Assembly: GCF_029227915.1 (NCBI RefSeq)
Contig: NC_079880.1
Span: 8,893,501 to 8,957,500 of the forward strand
DNA from: Hydractinia symbiolongicarpus
Lineage: Eukaryota; Cnidaria; Hydrozoa; Anthoathecata; Hydractiniidae
Length of the DNA stretch: 64,000 nt
Reading direction: 5' to 3'
Shown here: one piece after another, positions 23,741-36,842 of the stretch
How positions within the stretch are numbered: position 1 is the first letter of the stretch
Layout: every line of letters starts with the position of its first letter
The notes under the pieces: model-generated
Seen by the model: only the letters and a program-made list of their open reading frames with translations
The model's database searches: none
Told to the model about the DNA's origin: nothing
Made by a program: the position numbers and the translations under genes

Positions 23741-26700
23741 ATGGATGAATTAATCTCAAATAGAAATTTTGTATCAGACAAAAAGACTGGCTTTAAATCA
23801 ATAGAAAAGATTGGCAAAATTGTGCTATTTGTTTTAATAAGATTTTGGAAAGCCTGCAGTATTGCGTTATTGTTTCTTTTTTTGCTGTATTGGTTATATG
23901 GTGGTATAGTGACATTGTTGTTGTTAATTTGTGCATTTGTTGGTGCATTTTACCATTACCAAGATGCACTTTTATATTTTCCTGATCAACCAGAGAATTC
24001 TCGGATTTTTGTTCAGTCACCAAGGTTTTTAGGCCTACCATACGAAAACTTGCACATCACTACAAAAGATGGCGTAGTTTTAAATGCAATATTCTTAAAG
24101 CAAGCTGGGGCACGATTAGGTATTGCACCCACCATTATAATGTTTCATGGTAATGCAGGGAATATTGGACATCGTTTAATAAATGCACATGTGTTGTATT
24201 CTTACACGGGTAGTAATATTTTTATGTTGGATTATCGAGGCTATGGAAAAAGTGATGGCTCACCAAGCGAAAAAGGTAGCTATGCTACTATGCTATTTTT
24301 TTTCATATCTGTTTGCTGCTCTATAGTTGAATTTGAAAATTTTACTATTTCAGGTTTTGAACTAGATGCCGTGGCTTCAATTGAATATCTTTTAAGTCGT
24401 TCAGACATTGATCATGAGAAAATAATTTTGCATGGGCGTTCACTTGGAGGAGCTGTAGCGTTTTCACTGTCTTCTCTGGAGCAATACGCAGATATTTTAT
24501 TTGCTGTTGTTGTGGAAAATACATTTACAAGTATTCCAGATATGTCGAAACATCTCTTCAAATATTTAAAACAGTTGCCAAGTTGGTGTTACAAAAATAA
24601 AGTAAGTTTGTTTGAAGCTAGTATATTTTGTATCGCTACCTGGAAGGAGTAGTGTAAAGGAGTAGTGTAGCAGCCACCTAGACACCATATGTTAATTTAG
24701 ATGCATGACTTTTATTTAGATCTTTACCTTGATAATCTAAGAGACAATAGCACTTTTATTAGTTTGTTGTTCTAATTACGTGTTTATGCCGGCAAAGTTA
24801 TTATATCAATATTTTATTGGGATAAATTTTCGCGGGATTAAAATCTGCGTATTTTGACCTAATTCCGCGAAATTAAGTCCCTGCGAAAATCTGGAAAGTA
24901 GCCATCCGCCATCAGTTTTAATAATTGTCTGATCCGCGAGATTTATATAAGAAAATTTTCAAAAAAATTTCCATGGTCGAAATCTCTTACTTCCTATGTC
25001 CCTCCCCGTTTTCCCATAAGAAAAGAAAAGGGTAAAAATTATGAGATATTATCTGTTCTATATTTCAAAATAAACTACCTCTAGTCATCGATATTACAAA
25101 AAAACTATCTACTTTTTCACCTGGCTTGACTTTCCCAGCCGTGTGATTTTGATCTCAAGTAGCGGCATTCAAAAACATTGTTCTGATGTCACGATCGTGT
25201 TTGTAAATTCACTGTTTTTGGAGATTTTTTGACAATGACAATAGATTTGGCTGTTTGTCACAAGAGCTAATTTGCCAAAAAATAGTCAAAAATGTCGAAA
25301 CGCAAAATATTAAAAAATAAATTATCCGCGAAAATAAGTCCCTGCAAAATGCTCCATTTTTGCGGATGAGCTTAACCACGAAATGTAATATCACAGTAAA
25401 TTATGTTTTTATCATAGGTCTCCTTTTGAAAAACAGAATTAAATATATATAGTAACTTTACGTTACTAACTTTTAAGAAGTTGATGTTCATAATGCATCT
25501 TTCTTTTGTGTCTGACAATTATATAAATTATACAATGACGTGCTGTATTTACATCTCCAGATAACAATCCGAGGCAATAATATTTTTTGTTTCAGTATCC
25601 ATCAATCGATCGTGTAAAATCAATCACCACTCCGACTCTGTTTTTGTCTGGACTTGCTGATCAACAGTGCCTCCCAAGCACATGTCAAAATTGTATAATG
25701 TAAGTCTTGTTGTGTAACGTAGCCAAATTGGAAATGTTTCTGCTATAAGAAGTCTGCAAGACTAACTACAATAAACTATCATTACATGTATTATATGGTG
25801 TTAGTCACTCATTGAAAAATATAAGATTTCCTGTATGTTACTGTAATGTCGGAGACTGGCGAAAAGAAAATTTCTGCTCTTAAAAAATTGCAAATTGTTG
25901 CGATTTTGTGGAATTTTTTGGTTTTCTTTGATGAGACCAGCATCAAAATTGCTAACCATTCTCTGATACGCTATTTTTAAATTTGTCGTACAAAATATGT
26001 TACTGCGTGCTTTAGCTATCAGGTGCTTATGTTAAACGCATCGAAACATTTGAGACAGGCACTCATAATGAAACGTGGCAGTGTCATGGGTACACTGACG
26101 TCATCAACAGATTTCTAAACGAGGTAAGACCTCTACAATAATTGTATGCCCAGTTAACCTTTTTTTGGATGAGGTGTGGTGGGTGGAATGTTAGGGTTCT
26201 TAAGTTGTTAAAGAGATCAATTCTCGCAGATCCTATGCATGGCTATTTAACACACGAAATACGTCCATACACTACCTTTTTATATACTAACAAATTCAGC
26301 GCTTCAACGACCAATTATAACAACAATTCACGTTTTTATCCAGCGGATTTTTAGTTTTTTTTAAAAAATCTTTCCTCAGCCTTAATTTTGCATACATATA
26401 TTAACTTTTCAAACATAGCATGCAGGAGCCTCATTTTACATTTTTAAAAATGAAGCAAGTGAATTTAGGGTCTTTTGATAATTACGTAACGCTAAATTTG
26501 TCATTTTAGAACCACCCAATACCCTCATCGCGACTCGTCATGTCTTTATTTAGGACCCTAATAATCACGTCTCACGGGAAGACAACAACTGCATCTAGTA
26601 CTACCCACCCCCGTTTATTTACCATCACGCAGCATCACGAAAAATGTGAAACGAACTTCGTTTTATATTTGAAAAAAGGGGGCGGCCCTAATTAAAAATT

Positions 26701-26859
26701 ATTAAAGTAAAAGATCATAGTTCGATTTCGTAATTTTTAGTTTTTGGTAAATTCTTGTTTTAGGTGTACGAAGCAAGAAAACAAGGTCTTATTCCCAAAC
26801 GACGGTATCGAAAATCACACGGTATAAATGAAAGTCCCGATGCTGTGATTGATATTTGA
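23741..26859 (+). pseudogene. ABHD13: ABHD13-type hydrolase, unit 3 (frameshifted)
   Basis: Exons align with unit 1: 23741-24275, 24354-24601, 25596-25699, 26016-26123 and 26764-26859. Exons 1 and 2 are intact and encode the membrane anchor, FHGNAGNIGHR, DYRGYGKS and the nucleophile motif GRSLGG. Exon 3 is 104 bases rather than 105: one T is missing after 25665, right after the codons for the catalytic Asp (SGLADQ). The shifted frame meets TAA at the exon end, so the catalytic His and the C-terminus are lost. The first intron is again 78 bases and free of in-frame stops. A truncated protein is possible but should be inactive. Confidence 0.85.
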
Positions 26860-28674
26860 TGTTTTCATAACTGTAATTATTTATAACATCATTTTTTCAA
26901 GAACTAATAAATAAATGTTTTTTTTTAGTTCTGTGATTTCATGTTAACAACACATTATTCCTGGTTTCACAAACTTAGATTAAATATCGTTGTCACCATC
27001 GCCGTAACATTCAAACCTAGTGGAGACGTTTAATTTAGTTGCATTTCTAAGACATAAAAAATATTTGCTATGTATTGGTGATAATTTCATCACAATCTTT
27101 TTCTGAACTTTTCGACCGATTTCTGTAAGAAATTTGTTTTGAGGATGACCCGAGGAGAAAGAACAGTTTAAAAAAGGTCCTCTAAATCACAATGAAATTG
27201 TCTTTAAATCACCTTTTTATTATCTCCATCATATGCAAAGCGCATTGTGCACCTCCGTCACATACATGTTTTTTTTAAAAAGCATATGAATAGTTGAGAA
27301 CAGGTTCAGACATGCTTAAAGCTTACTTTAAACAACTTAATCTTAAACACTCATATAACATTAGTATTTAAGAAAATATTTCTATTTTTGCCTGATTTGC
27401 ATTTATAAGACTAAGATAAAATAAACAAGCTCCTGCGTAAAGCCGCAAACAAAGTAATTTTGACGTCATCACATTGCTGGCCGGCAAAGGGGACTCCAGG
27501 GGAATTTTTGCGTTTATTAACATAGTGAGTAAAATTTGACATTGGGTTCGTTGCTCCGTCCGAATTTAAGTCGCTGGAAACATAAACGGATGTATGACGG
27601 CTGTAAAACCCTCGCTCGGCCCTTTTACACAACTAGCGCACCCACCAATAACTTGTTGACGTCAAAACCGGATTAAATCCAATTTATGTAATTATCATCT
27701 AAAACTTCGATAGGATTATCAGTAATCCTAAAAAATTATCCGATGATATCAAAACATCTTTATTTCCACCAATATTAGAAGCCATTTTTAAAATGACCGT
27801 GTACTATCAGGGTCACGTGATGTACTTTAAAAGATCGAGCGAGTATACTTTGAAGATGGCCGATGGTTTTAATATGGTGGAGGAGAATTATTGTTATTAT
27901 TATTACTATTATTTACCCAGCACAACCTCTTGTTCCTAATGGCACTGTTATCAATGAAGGTGTACTAGTGCATCCAAAGTTCCCGTTTGTGTTACGGAAG
28001 CACAACATCCGCTCAACTAGACAATCACGTCATGGCATAGTAAAATTTAAATGACAAACTCATTTAATTCTTTAATTCTCTGGTGTTAGAGTACGTTAAA
28101 CAGAATTTTTATTTTGTTAAAACTTTACCAACAGTATTGTTTGTGTTTCCATTTGATAAATGCCCAATGTCTTTTCGTGCGCTGTAGAACATTTCCGCTG
28201 AAAAAGTTAAGTTTCGCAAAACACGAAATTCGATTACACAGTATGTTTGTTTGATCCATTTTTTAACATTCCACTTAAAGGGTGGAGTTTCTTGTAAGCT
28301 GTCACGTTGTAACACTTTGCTGACGTCTTTACAGACAATAGAAAAATGCCATTGTTAAACCAATTAAGGCGTTACATCTTTTTTTTTTCAAATAACTTCC
28401 GCGTTCGATAGATCAAAGTAGTTTGCTGCATTACCTTGGCAAAAGCTTTTGCATACTTAATTTTTTTGTATGCAGAAAACACAAATTCATGAAATAACAT
28501 TTTTATTTATTATTTTTTTTACGTCAGCACGCCTTATTTGACATTTCGAAACCTGTGTATATATTTACTTTTTTAAACAATGAATTTCACACTGTTAAGT
28601 TTTGTTTTTGTTTTCGAAACCGTCTTTAAATATGGCTGCCTGAACGTATGTTGAAATAACATTGAGAAGTGAAG
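26860..28674. promoter_or_regulatory. Spacer and upstream region of serpin copy 4
   Basis: No supported gene. It holds the ABHD13 3' flank with AATAAA at 26906-26911, then the shared serpin upstream block from about 27774. A stretch of about 25 bases present in the other copies (CTTCAAAGGCGTTTTATTTG...) is missing near 28378. Confidence 0.35.
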
Positions 28675-29919
28675 ATGGAAAATTTGATTATTCTCTTCGT
28701 GTTTTTTCTAAGCAGCGTGTTTGTAGTGGATGCTGACTACAAACGGAACTTTCGACAACAAAAAGTTGTTCATTTCTTAAAAAAACTAGACAGAATGGCG
28801 CAGGCGAAAAAGCTTGTAAACGACTTTAACTACAAAATGTTCAATCATATTTTAAATACTTCCAATGGGAACGTAGTTTTTTCACCGTATAGCATTTCAT
28901 CTGCAATGGCGATGGTTCATGAAGGTTCAAAGACAAACACAAGAAAAGAAATTGAAACGACTTTTGGATGGGGAGGTATTGAAGAAAATAAGTTTCATGA
29001 ACTCGTACAAGAGCTTGTTGAAGGATTTGAAAGTAACAACAGCGATGTTTCATTGGCCAATAGAGTTTGGATTGATCAAGAAAATGACGTTATGGAAAGT
29101 TACAAAGAAAACCTAAAAACATTTTATAAAGCAGTTCTTGGAACAGAAGATTTTCAAAAAAATTCTGAAAACGCCCGCCAAAACATTAATAACTGGGTTG
29201 CACAGCAAACTGAAAATAACATCAAAGATTTGTTTCCAGATGGTTCCATTGATTCTACAACAAAACTTGTATTAGCCAATGCTATTTTTTTTAAAGGAAA
29301 ATGGAAAATACCTTTCGAGAAGGAGCACACCCGGAAAAGTGAATTTAAACTTGAAGATGGCAAAAATATTGAAGTGGATATGATGTGGAAAAGTGATAAA
29401 TTTGATTATTTAGCAGAAACAGAATTCCAAGTTGTGAAAATACCTTACGCCGGAGAGAAGTACAGTATGTTGGTAGCTATCCCACTCAAAATGACAGCAA
29501 ATAAACTTGCTCAAAGTGCTACTCCTGATGTTATACAAAACTGGTTAAAACGTTTAAAACCTGGGAGATATCCGCAAGATGTAGATGTCTATCTACCCAC
29601 ATTCAAAATACAACATGCCGTAGATCTAAAGAAGGGTTTACAACAGCTTGGAATAACTGATTTATTTACCTCTGGGAAAGCTGACTTATCTGGCATAAAC
29701 GGCAAACGTGAGTTGTATTGTTCAGGCGCATATCATAAGGCTTTCATAGAAGTCGACGAAGAAGGGACTGTGGCAGGTGGTGCTACCGGTTTTGGAATAA
29801 CTTTATTGTCCATGCCACCTCAAATTCGAGCTGATCGTCCTTTTGTATTTTATATTGTGGATCATAATACAGACGCCATTTTGTTTGCTGGGAAAGTGGC
29901 TGATCCAACATCGTCATGA
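28675..29919 (+). CDS. Secreted serpin, copy 4 (P1 Leu)
   Basis: Intact 414-residue intronless secreted serpin, nearly identical to copy 1 over most of its length. The reactive loop differs at the key residue: it reads ITLL|S, so P1 is Leu378 (codon TTG, 29806-29808) where the other copies have Lys (AAG). Two adjacent base changes are needed for this. By family rules a P1 Leu should redirect inhibition from trypsin-like to chymotrypsin- or elastase-like proteases. Other differences (Arg-to-Lys in QAKKL, Thr-to-Ala in QSATPD) look minor. Confidence 0.93.
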   Translation: MENLIILFVFFLSSVFVVDADYKRNFRQQKVVHFLKKLDRMAQAKKLVNDFNYKMFNHILNTSNGNVVFSPYSISSAMAMVHEGSKTNTRKEIETTFGWGGIEENKFHELVQELVEGFESNNSDVSLANRVWIDQENDVMESYKENLKTFYKAVLGTEDFQKNSENARQNINNWVAQQTENNIKDLFPDGSIDSTTKLVLANAIFFKGKWKIPFEKEHTRKSEFKLEDGKNIEVDMMWKSDKFDYLAETEFQVVKIPYAGEKYSMLVAIPLKMTANKLAQSATPDVIQNWLKRLKPGRYPQDVDVYLPTFKIQHAVDLKKGLQQLGITDLFTSGKADLSGINGKRELYCSGAYHKAFIEVDEEGTVAGGATGFGITLLSMPPQIRADRPFVFYIVDHNTDAILFAGKVADPTSS

Positions 29920-31067
29920 AACTGACTTTGAACGTAAGGGTTCGTTTACATTTGACTGTTTTCGCAAAAGCTAACGAATATTCTTGTTAGCGCCTGTGCG
30001 CTTTGACAAAATTAAGAGGTTTTGCCCAAGTTCATGCACTAACAAAAAAAACTCGTTAGCCTTTTGTGCTATCAACAAAAATGTAGTCGAATAGGAACAA
30101 GCTTATAAACTAAACTTTTTTTTTAAGTAAGAGAGGAAACTACTTTTTTTAACACTCAAACTCTGTCACTCAAATTACATCACCCAAAACCAACAAAGAA
30201 AGTAGAAAATTATATCTGCATTTTTAGTTGAAACAACCTCGTCCCCAGTGTGTTGGATTTCTTATTTTTGAAGGTAAACCAGTTTCCTTATGACGAGGCT
30301 GTAGTTAAAGTAATTATGAATTATGTAAAAGGGAAAACTATATCTTATTTGGATTACGATTATTTTGTAGAAATGACCACAAAATTAAAACCTCGCGTAG
30401 CTCTGTTCTCCATCATGTCTCGATCCTGCTTATACACATATCTGGCGTTTAGTACACGCAAAACCCCAACCCCTTACAAAATATATTGAACAGGTCGGAA
30501 AATTGGAAAAGTTCATCGCATCGAGTAGTATTTTAGGTCATTTCTATACTAGATCCATGCACTTTTTGAACTTGTCAATGTCTACAGTCAATGTTTATGT
30601 TCACAGCGGACTTAGCATCCTAGATTATTTGGTTAGATCCTAACTCTAAAAAGTGCTAATTTGTCCTGACGTCAGCGCAGTCATTTTTCTCAAATTTTGG
30701 CACCTTTATAGGCCCTGACGTGAATTATTCCGTACAGCAAACGCGTCAAAAAAAACGCTACTTACTTGAACTACGTATTTAAAAAAGCAGCACATCCGCA
30801 GGCTACCAGTTGCGGTAAATTTTTGATGCTATTTGCCAACTTCGTAAAAGTGCCATAGTCTCAATATTTTTATTTTATAGAAATTCCAGATCATAATTTC
30901 GCTACAGAAAAATATTTACAAAATATAGTTGTATCCTGTAATAAACTACGCCTGGCGAAAAAATAAATACACAAATAACTAGACTGAACTCTATAAACTG
31001 AAACATGTTGGTTTCGTTTTATCTTCACTATTGACTTAGTAAGGCAAGGAAGTGTGGTCACAACGTG
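29920..31067. other. Convergent intergenic region, unit 4
   Basis: Lies between the serpin stop and the stop of the minus-strand death-domain gene, so it should hold both 3' UTRs. It contains a half MITE end (AACCTCGTCCCCAG) near 30237 and the open stretch 30250-30489 described for unit 3, here uninterrupted. No confident gene. Confidence 0.35.
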
Positions 31068-34000
31068 TTAACGCTTAACGGATCTTTTCAACTTCTGAAA
31101 CTTCGTTTTCAATCCTCCTGACTCTTTGGCAGGTCCACCAATCATCTCCTTAAGAAATTTAATAACGTCTTTTCGCTTTGAATCAATAGATTCCGATAAA
31201 AGTTTTAGCAGTTCGATACGAGAATTATCGTGCTGTGCTCTCCAGCAGACGAGCAACCGATACACTTTTTCTTGATCGTTTGCTAAACAGTTCGTAATTT
31301 GAAAAGCGTCTCGTTGGTTTATTCCTATCTCGTAAGGAATATTGTTCCAGTTGCCATCCGCTATTTTGTACGCTATTCGTCGTAGTTCACGATCGCTTAA
31401 ACTTTCTAAAAATAAAATAACACCACAGTGCTAAAAAAGTTGAGAAATGCTTAGGAGTAAATGACGAAGTTTCATTAGCCGAAAATATGCCCTCAAACTC
31501 GTCCTCAGGAGTTGTTAGCCTTTTTCTGAATATAAAAAGTTTAACCAGTCCTGGGGATGAGGTTAATATAACCTGTCAAAAGTTTTGTTCTTTTACGTAG
31601 GTTGTAAATAAATGTTTTTAGCAATGACTTTAAGCAGGACTATTTCTTAAGACTATAGTAGCGAAAAAGTTGACAAAAAACAAACTGTGCCATGCAAAAA
31701 GTTTACTTACCTTGTTCATTCATATCGTTTTCACTGTCGTTTGACCGTTCACGACTAACATTATCGAGTTCATCACCCTATACAAAATTGGCAGGAATTA
31801 AAATACCACACACTGCAGGTAAGAAATTGGTGCAACGTGGATCATGCTTCAACATGGCAGCAAAGCTTAGAAGTTGTATTTTTAAAATAAAGATCTATTT
31901 TTCTAGTTCAGAAGACTGCAAAATATTTCAATTTAACAAGTAATAGCCCTTCCAGACACTCACCATCGAATCAAAAAGTCTACCATTTTTAATCGCGACA
32001 GGCGGAGTAGTTTCAGGCGATGGTGTTGAGTGACTCGCGTTGGACTTGCTTTCATAAAACGAACGCATTGCAGAGAGTCTTTCTTCAAGATTTTGGATCT
32101 AAGGTTAAAATATTCTTAATTACAAGGTCGCAAAAAAAATAACAGTACGCAGCACCGCTACCATTTTAATTTCTGAAACATGGTACAATTATTACCGGTG
32201 TTAGCTCAAAACATTCGTTGCCAAACTCCCGTAAATAAATGTATGAAAGATTGAACACTGAAACATTAAAAAAAAGGGTAAATTGACCAGACCAGAACAA
32301 AAATTGAACAAACAACTTTGTTCAAAGGCCTTTTTTAGTCTTTTTCGATAATGGGTGGGCGAAAAATAGCACTAAGTACGAGGTGGAAGATAACTCAAGC
32401 AGCAAGAGGTAAATTTGATTTAAAAAATAATTCATTAAAAATAGCGGGGAAATCACGTGACTTACTACTGTGTTTTGCTCGATTAATCTTCTCTCATGGT
32501 CAGATCGTTCTTGTTGTAACTGCAAACTCATCCGATTCAACAAGTTGTTTCTTTCTTCTCTAAAAATATAAAATTTACTTGTAGTACAAACATCTTACTA
32601 GAAAATGAATTGAGCTTTTTACGATTACTAGTCGTTAGCCCGTGGAAAAATCCACGGGTTCGCCCGTCTTTTTATACCGTATTGCGTGCGTCTCACTACT
32701 TGCGCAGTTAAGATACCGTTTTGCGTGACGGACAGACGCATACGGATATTTTATTATAAACTAGTCGTTGCCCGTGGAAAAATCCACGGGTTCGCCCGTC
32801 CTTTATATTTACCCGTCACAACAAAGTGGATAAAAATATATATATTTAATATTCGTATTTCCGTAACATCATTTTCATACTCAGCGGGGTGTCTGCGCAG
32901 AGACAGACAGATGACGGCTATTATTATGGAGATTAGGAGACATCATGAGAAAAATAAAAATTCATGTTATTGGTTTAGGCACGTGCAAAAGCAATCCCAA
33001 TATTGTATCAAATTTTAGAAGAACGTAGCTAACAAAATCATCAAGATAGCAGTTGGCAAAGTATACTAAACAAAATCCCCTTACCCTGCTCTTTGTTCTT
33101 TCTCTTCTTCAGCGTGCTCGCGCATTTGGTTTTTCTCCTTCTCATAGGCTTCGTCTGATTTCATTCTCTCAAGTTTGAAATTCTCTTCCATGTTCTTCTT
33201 TTCACCCATAAGTTTTTCGTATGCGTCTCGCAATTTCTCATGCTTCGCCTGGTTAAAAAAAATTAATTCTAATTAAAATTCTGACATCTAAGTAATAACA
33301 AAAGAAATCAGTCTATTTAGCAATCACGTTTCCAGACCTACGTTTGTCTCGCTGTCAGATAAAAGAAAGAAAACAGAGGTAGGTAAGAATGAGGTTGTTT
33401 ATGGGCTAGCATAGATAATTTTGTAGTCCAAATTTTGTTGCCTATTGCGCTACACATACACATTTGTTGATTCTACTGGACGGTCCAACAGATCCAATTT
33501 ATATCTAACCCCATTTTCTTTTAACAATAAACTTGAAAAATAGTTAACAGTGTTTAGAATTGAACTAAATCGGGGAAAGATATAGACTGGAGAATTGAAA
33601 AAACAAAGCACATTGAAGCCATGACTTTGGCCGCTTGGTGTACGAAGAAAAAATGTAACTGTGTGAAAGCTTCAAAACAAGAATGGCCGATAATTTACTT
33701 AGGACACATAAAAGATCTTAAAAAAAGAATGGCAGACACGAACTAACGTGTTTAGTGAGGTGACTCAAATTAGAAAACGGAAAATAAAATTAAATTTCTA
33801 CCTGTAACTCGGAGTTTCTGTCGGTGGCTAATCTTAGATATTCTTGAGCCACGTTCAACTCGTTCTTCACTCGCTCATACTCGCGGTGATTCTCTTTATA
33901 CTTTTGACTGTATTCGTACTCCTTTTCAGCTGACGAAACGAGTCGATCGAAGTTCTCTTGCTCCATCGCTTTTCGATTTTCAGTCATTTCTTCCATTTGT

Positions 34001-36432
34001 TTTTCTAGTTGATTAATCTTGTTTTTAAAGTTTTCTGAAACCTCCACGTTCTTCTCCTTCTGGTTCATGTTAGCTTTTGCGAGAGAACTGTTTTCTTCGA
34101 GTAATATTTCACGCTCCTAATGACAAGACATTTACTCTTTTTAATGTATTATTTTTAATATATGGAGAAATCATAATTTTCAAAAACTTGGGAACATTTA
34201 TTTTCAATCGCTTATAGAATTCCGCTTAGCGAACTTTACTTCTTAAACATAAAAGTCTATCTTTTTTGCGCCATAAGCAAAAACGCCTGTTCCATTCATC
34301 TGTGGATTCACCTATCCACTCAAAATAATAAAACATTATTATGATGGCCAAACTCACTCCCTTGAAACATAGAATTTATGATGGCCTTACTTACCTACTT
34401 AGGGCTCGTTTTCATTTGACTGCATTTTCCGCTATAATAACGTTATAGCAGAAATAAATTCAAATGAAAACAAGACTTTTATGACATAGAAGTATTTTTA
34501 TGATGGCCTCACTCACCTACTTAACATGAAACATAAAAGCCTGGTCTCATTTACCTGCTCTAATGATTGAATTTTATTCATTAGCTCCTTCTTTTCTCCC
34601 TCCAAATTACCAATGGCGATTTGTTTGCGACGTAAAATGTTTTTTAAATCCTTGTTTACTTCCACGTTCCCAACACTCTCATCATCCTGGAAATTTAAAA
34701 GTTCGTCTTCTTCAAGCTCGAAACTTTGCATTTTCGTCTGCCATTGAAGTTCTTCTTGTTCAGCCTGTAGTTTATAATTTTCAAACTCCTCTTCAACTTT
34801 AAAAAGTTCAGTTTCAACATTTTCCCGTCGTTTCATTTCTTTTTCTAGTTTGATTGTCAACTCTTCTTTCTCTGCTTCCAGCTCCACTAACTCAGCCGTA
34901 TGTGAACCAAACAGTTCCATAGTTTTTGCTCGTTCATTTTGTTTCAATAATTCTTTATTTTCTTTTTCTAAACTTTCGACACGAGAGTCCATTTCTTCCA
35001 TTTCTTCAATATAAGTTTCTAGTTTAATGGCCATCTCGGTGTTTTCTTTTGTTAATTTATTAACACGATCCAGCTTCTCTTTTTCGCGAATTTCTTGTCC
35101 TCTTCTCAAGGCTGAAACAAGATTCATAATGGTTTTCAAAACAAGCCAACAAGAATACACAAATTTTTTATGTCTTTACAAACTTGTTAAAATAAAAGAG
35201 CGGTAGTTATGTCTCAAGGAGCAAAAATGAGATTGCCCCTCAAAGTTAAAGAGACAAATTCAGTTAAATAACTTGTAAAATCTCTACGGTGAAGAATAAG
35301 TTAAAGTCAGTCTTATAACTAAGAATAACTAGGATCTAGAAAAGTATAGAGTGCTGGAAAAATGTCTTTCTAAGTTTTATTCACGGTCATCTAAGCAAAG
35401 AAAATGTGTTTGGACATTAAATTTAATCTTTCTCCTCATGTTTTTAAATAGACAGTGAAATGATATCTACATAGAAGATAACAAAAACGACAAGAAAAAT
35501 TTGGTATATGACATCTTTAAAACTATCAGCGATGGAGTGCAAAGAAAATTAAACTTATTTTTTCTCACCATTAAAAACGGTAGGGGTCCCAACGTGACCA
35601 GGGTCAACAGATTGGGCAATCTCCTAATAGAAGTTTATAACGGTAGATGTATGCTTTTGTACGCCCGGCAATGTGATTTCGATAATGTTGATCGTAGACC
35701 CAATGTTTTCGTTTGTGCTGGTAATTTACTTATTTGTTTGTTTACTTATTTCAAGATGATTGTTTATGATTTTAAATTGCCTATGAAAATGTTACCGATT
35801 TTTTATCCTAGACTATGGCATTCTTTAGATTTTGCAGATTATATTTCACCATGCGCATGCACGAGACTTAGTTACCGTCTTTGTTCAGGCCATGAGGTTC
35901 AAAATGTTTTATATTTTTACTTGATAGTATTGCGCGAAAAATTTGTTTTTAGAATGTTTCTTTTAAAAGGTTTCTCTATCTAAATGCAACTGACGTACAT
36001 ACCTTCGAGCGTCTCTTGAAGTTCTTGTATTTTTTCAGTGTTTCTTCGTTTATCCTTCTCCAAATTATAAACTAAATCTTCCACACTTTCCCAATTATCC
36101 ATCTTCTCTTTTAATTTATTATATCGTTTGTCTAAGTTCGTAAAACTTTGCGTTTTCGTTTCAATTTCGTGTTGCAGTTCAATTTTTAACGCGTCCAGCT
36201 GCGCGCGATCGCGTAACACCGCGTTATATTTTTCCTGCATGCCTCGATTTTCTTCTTCAAACGCTAGTGCTACCTGCTGAAGATTTTTATGCGTTTCTAG
36301 GGATTTCTCGAGTTCCTCCTTTAACGACTCGACCTCACTTTGTATTTCTGTTTGCTGGGCCAACTTGGAACGAAGTTGTTCACACTCTATCTCCAATCTG
36401 CGTAATTTTTCGGCCATTGTTTCATGAGTCAT
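31068..36432 (-). CDS. Coiled-coil protein with C-terminal death domain (complete, 8 coding exons)
   Basis: Predicted 699-residue cytoplasmic protein, probably a death-fold adaptor; the exact family was not recognised. Coding exons (minus): 36003-36432, 34555-35111, 33802-34116, 33085-33248, 32466-32559, 31964-32098, 31711-31777, 31068-31405. All phases agree and sum to 2100 bases. Residues 1 to about 510 are almost continuous coiled coil rich in Glu, Lys and Leu. A Ser/Thr/Pro linker follows (STPSPETTPP). Residues about 588-675 form a death domain: SLSDRELRRIAYKIADGNW, then IPYEIGINQRDAFQI and VYRLLVCWRAQH. A basic tail ends SVKR. An acceptor-like TTTATAG just before the ATG suggests an upstream non-coding exon or a trans-spliced leader. 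It is the only complete copy of three; death domains normally self-associate in apoptotic or NF-kB-type signalling. Confidence 0.85.
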
Positions 36433-36842
36433 GAGAACGAGCCTATAAAGTAAATAAATAAATAACCCATATGTGGCATTTTTTTAAAAAACAAAATGTT
36501 CAATACTCGATAAAGGTGTGAAAGAAGAAGTTAGCTGTCCAGATCCTTTCCAGACTCCTGTCCCGCCTCTCATCTTTCAGTTCATACTATATACATCAGA
36601 AATATGGTCAAAGTCAAATTAATAAGGGTCATGAGATTCTCGATTTGTACCTTCTTTTGTCTCTCTGAAACTGCAAAGGAAGGTCATTGCCATAATCACA
36701 CATGGTATACATTCAATATGATGATGCTGTGACTCATTAAAATACATTGTATGAATGCAGTCATGGTATCTCATTCCAGTGACAACCGTCAGGATATTAT
36801 GTACTGTTTGGTAGCTTACAGTGAATCTTGCGCACGTAAAAC

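Noticed and set aside
31406-31525. Extra coding stretch (reading LTTPEDEFEG in unit 3) directly upstream of the death-domain exon
   Set aside because: It is open in unit 3, but unit 4 has an extra base that breaks it. Splicing exon 7 (phase 1) to TTTTTAG|AA at 31405 gives a perfect join, so it is treated as intron.
35501-35983. 160-residue plus-strand frame
   Set aside because: It lies antisense within intron 1 of the death-domain gene; the composition is ordinary AT-rich sequence and no family is recognised.
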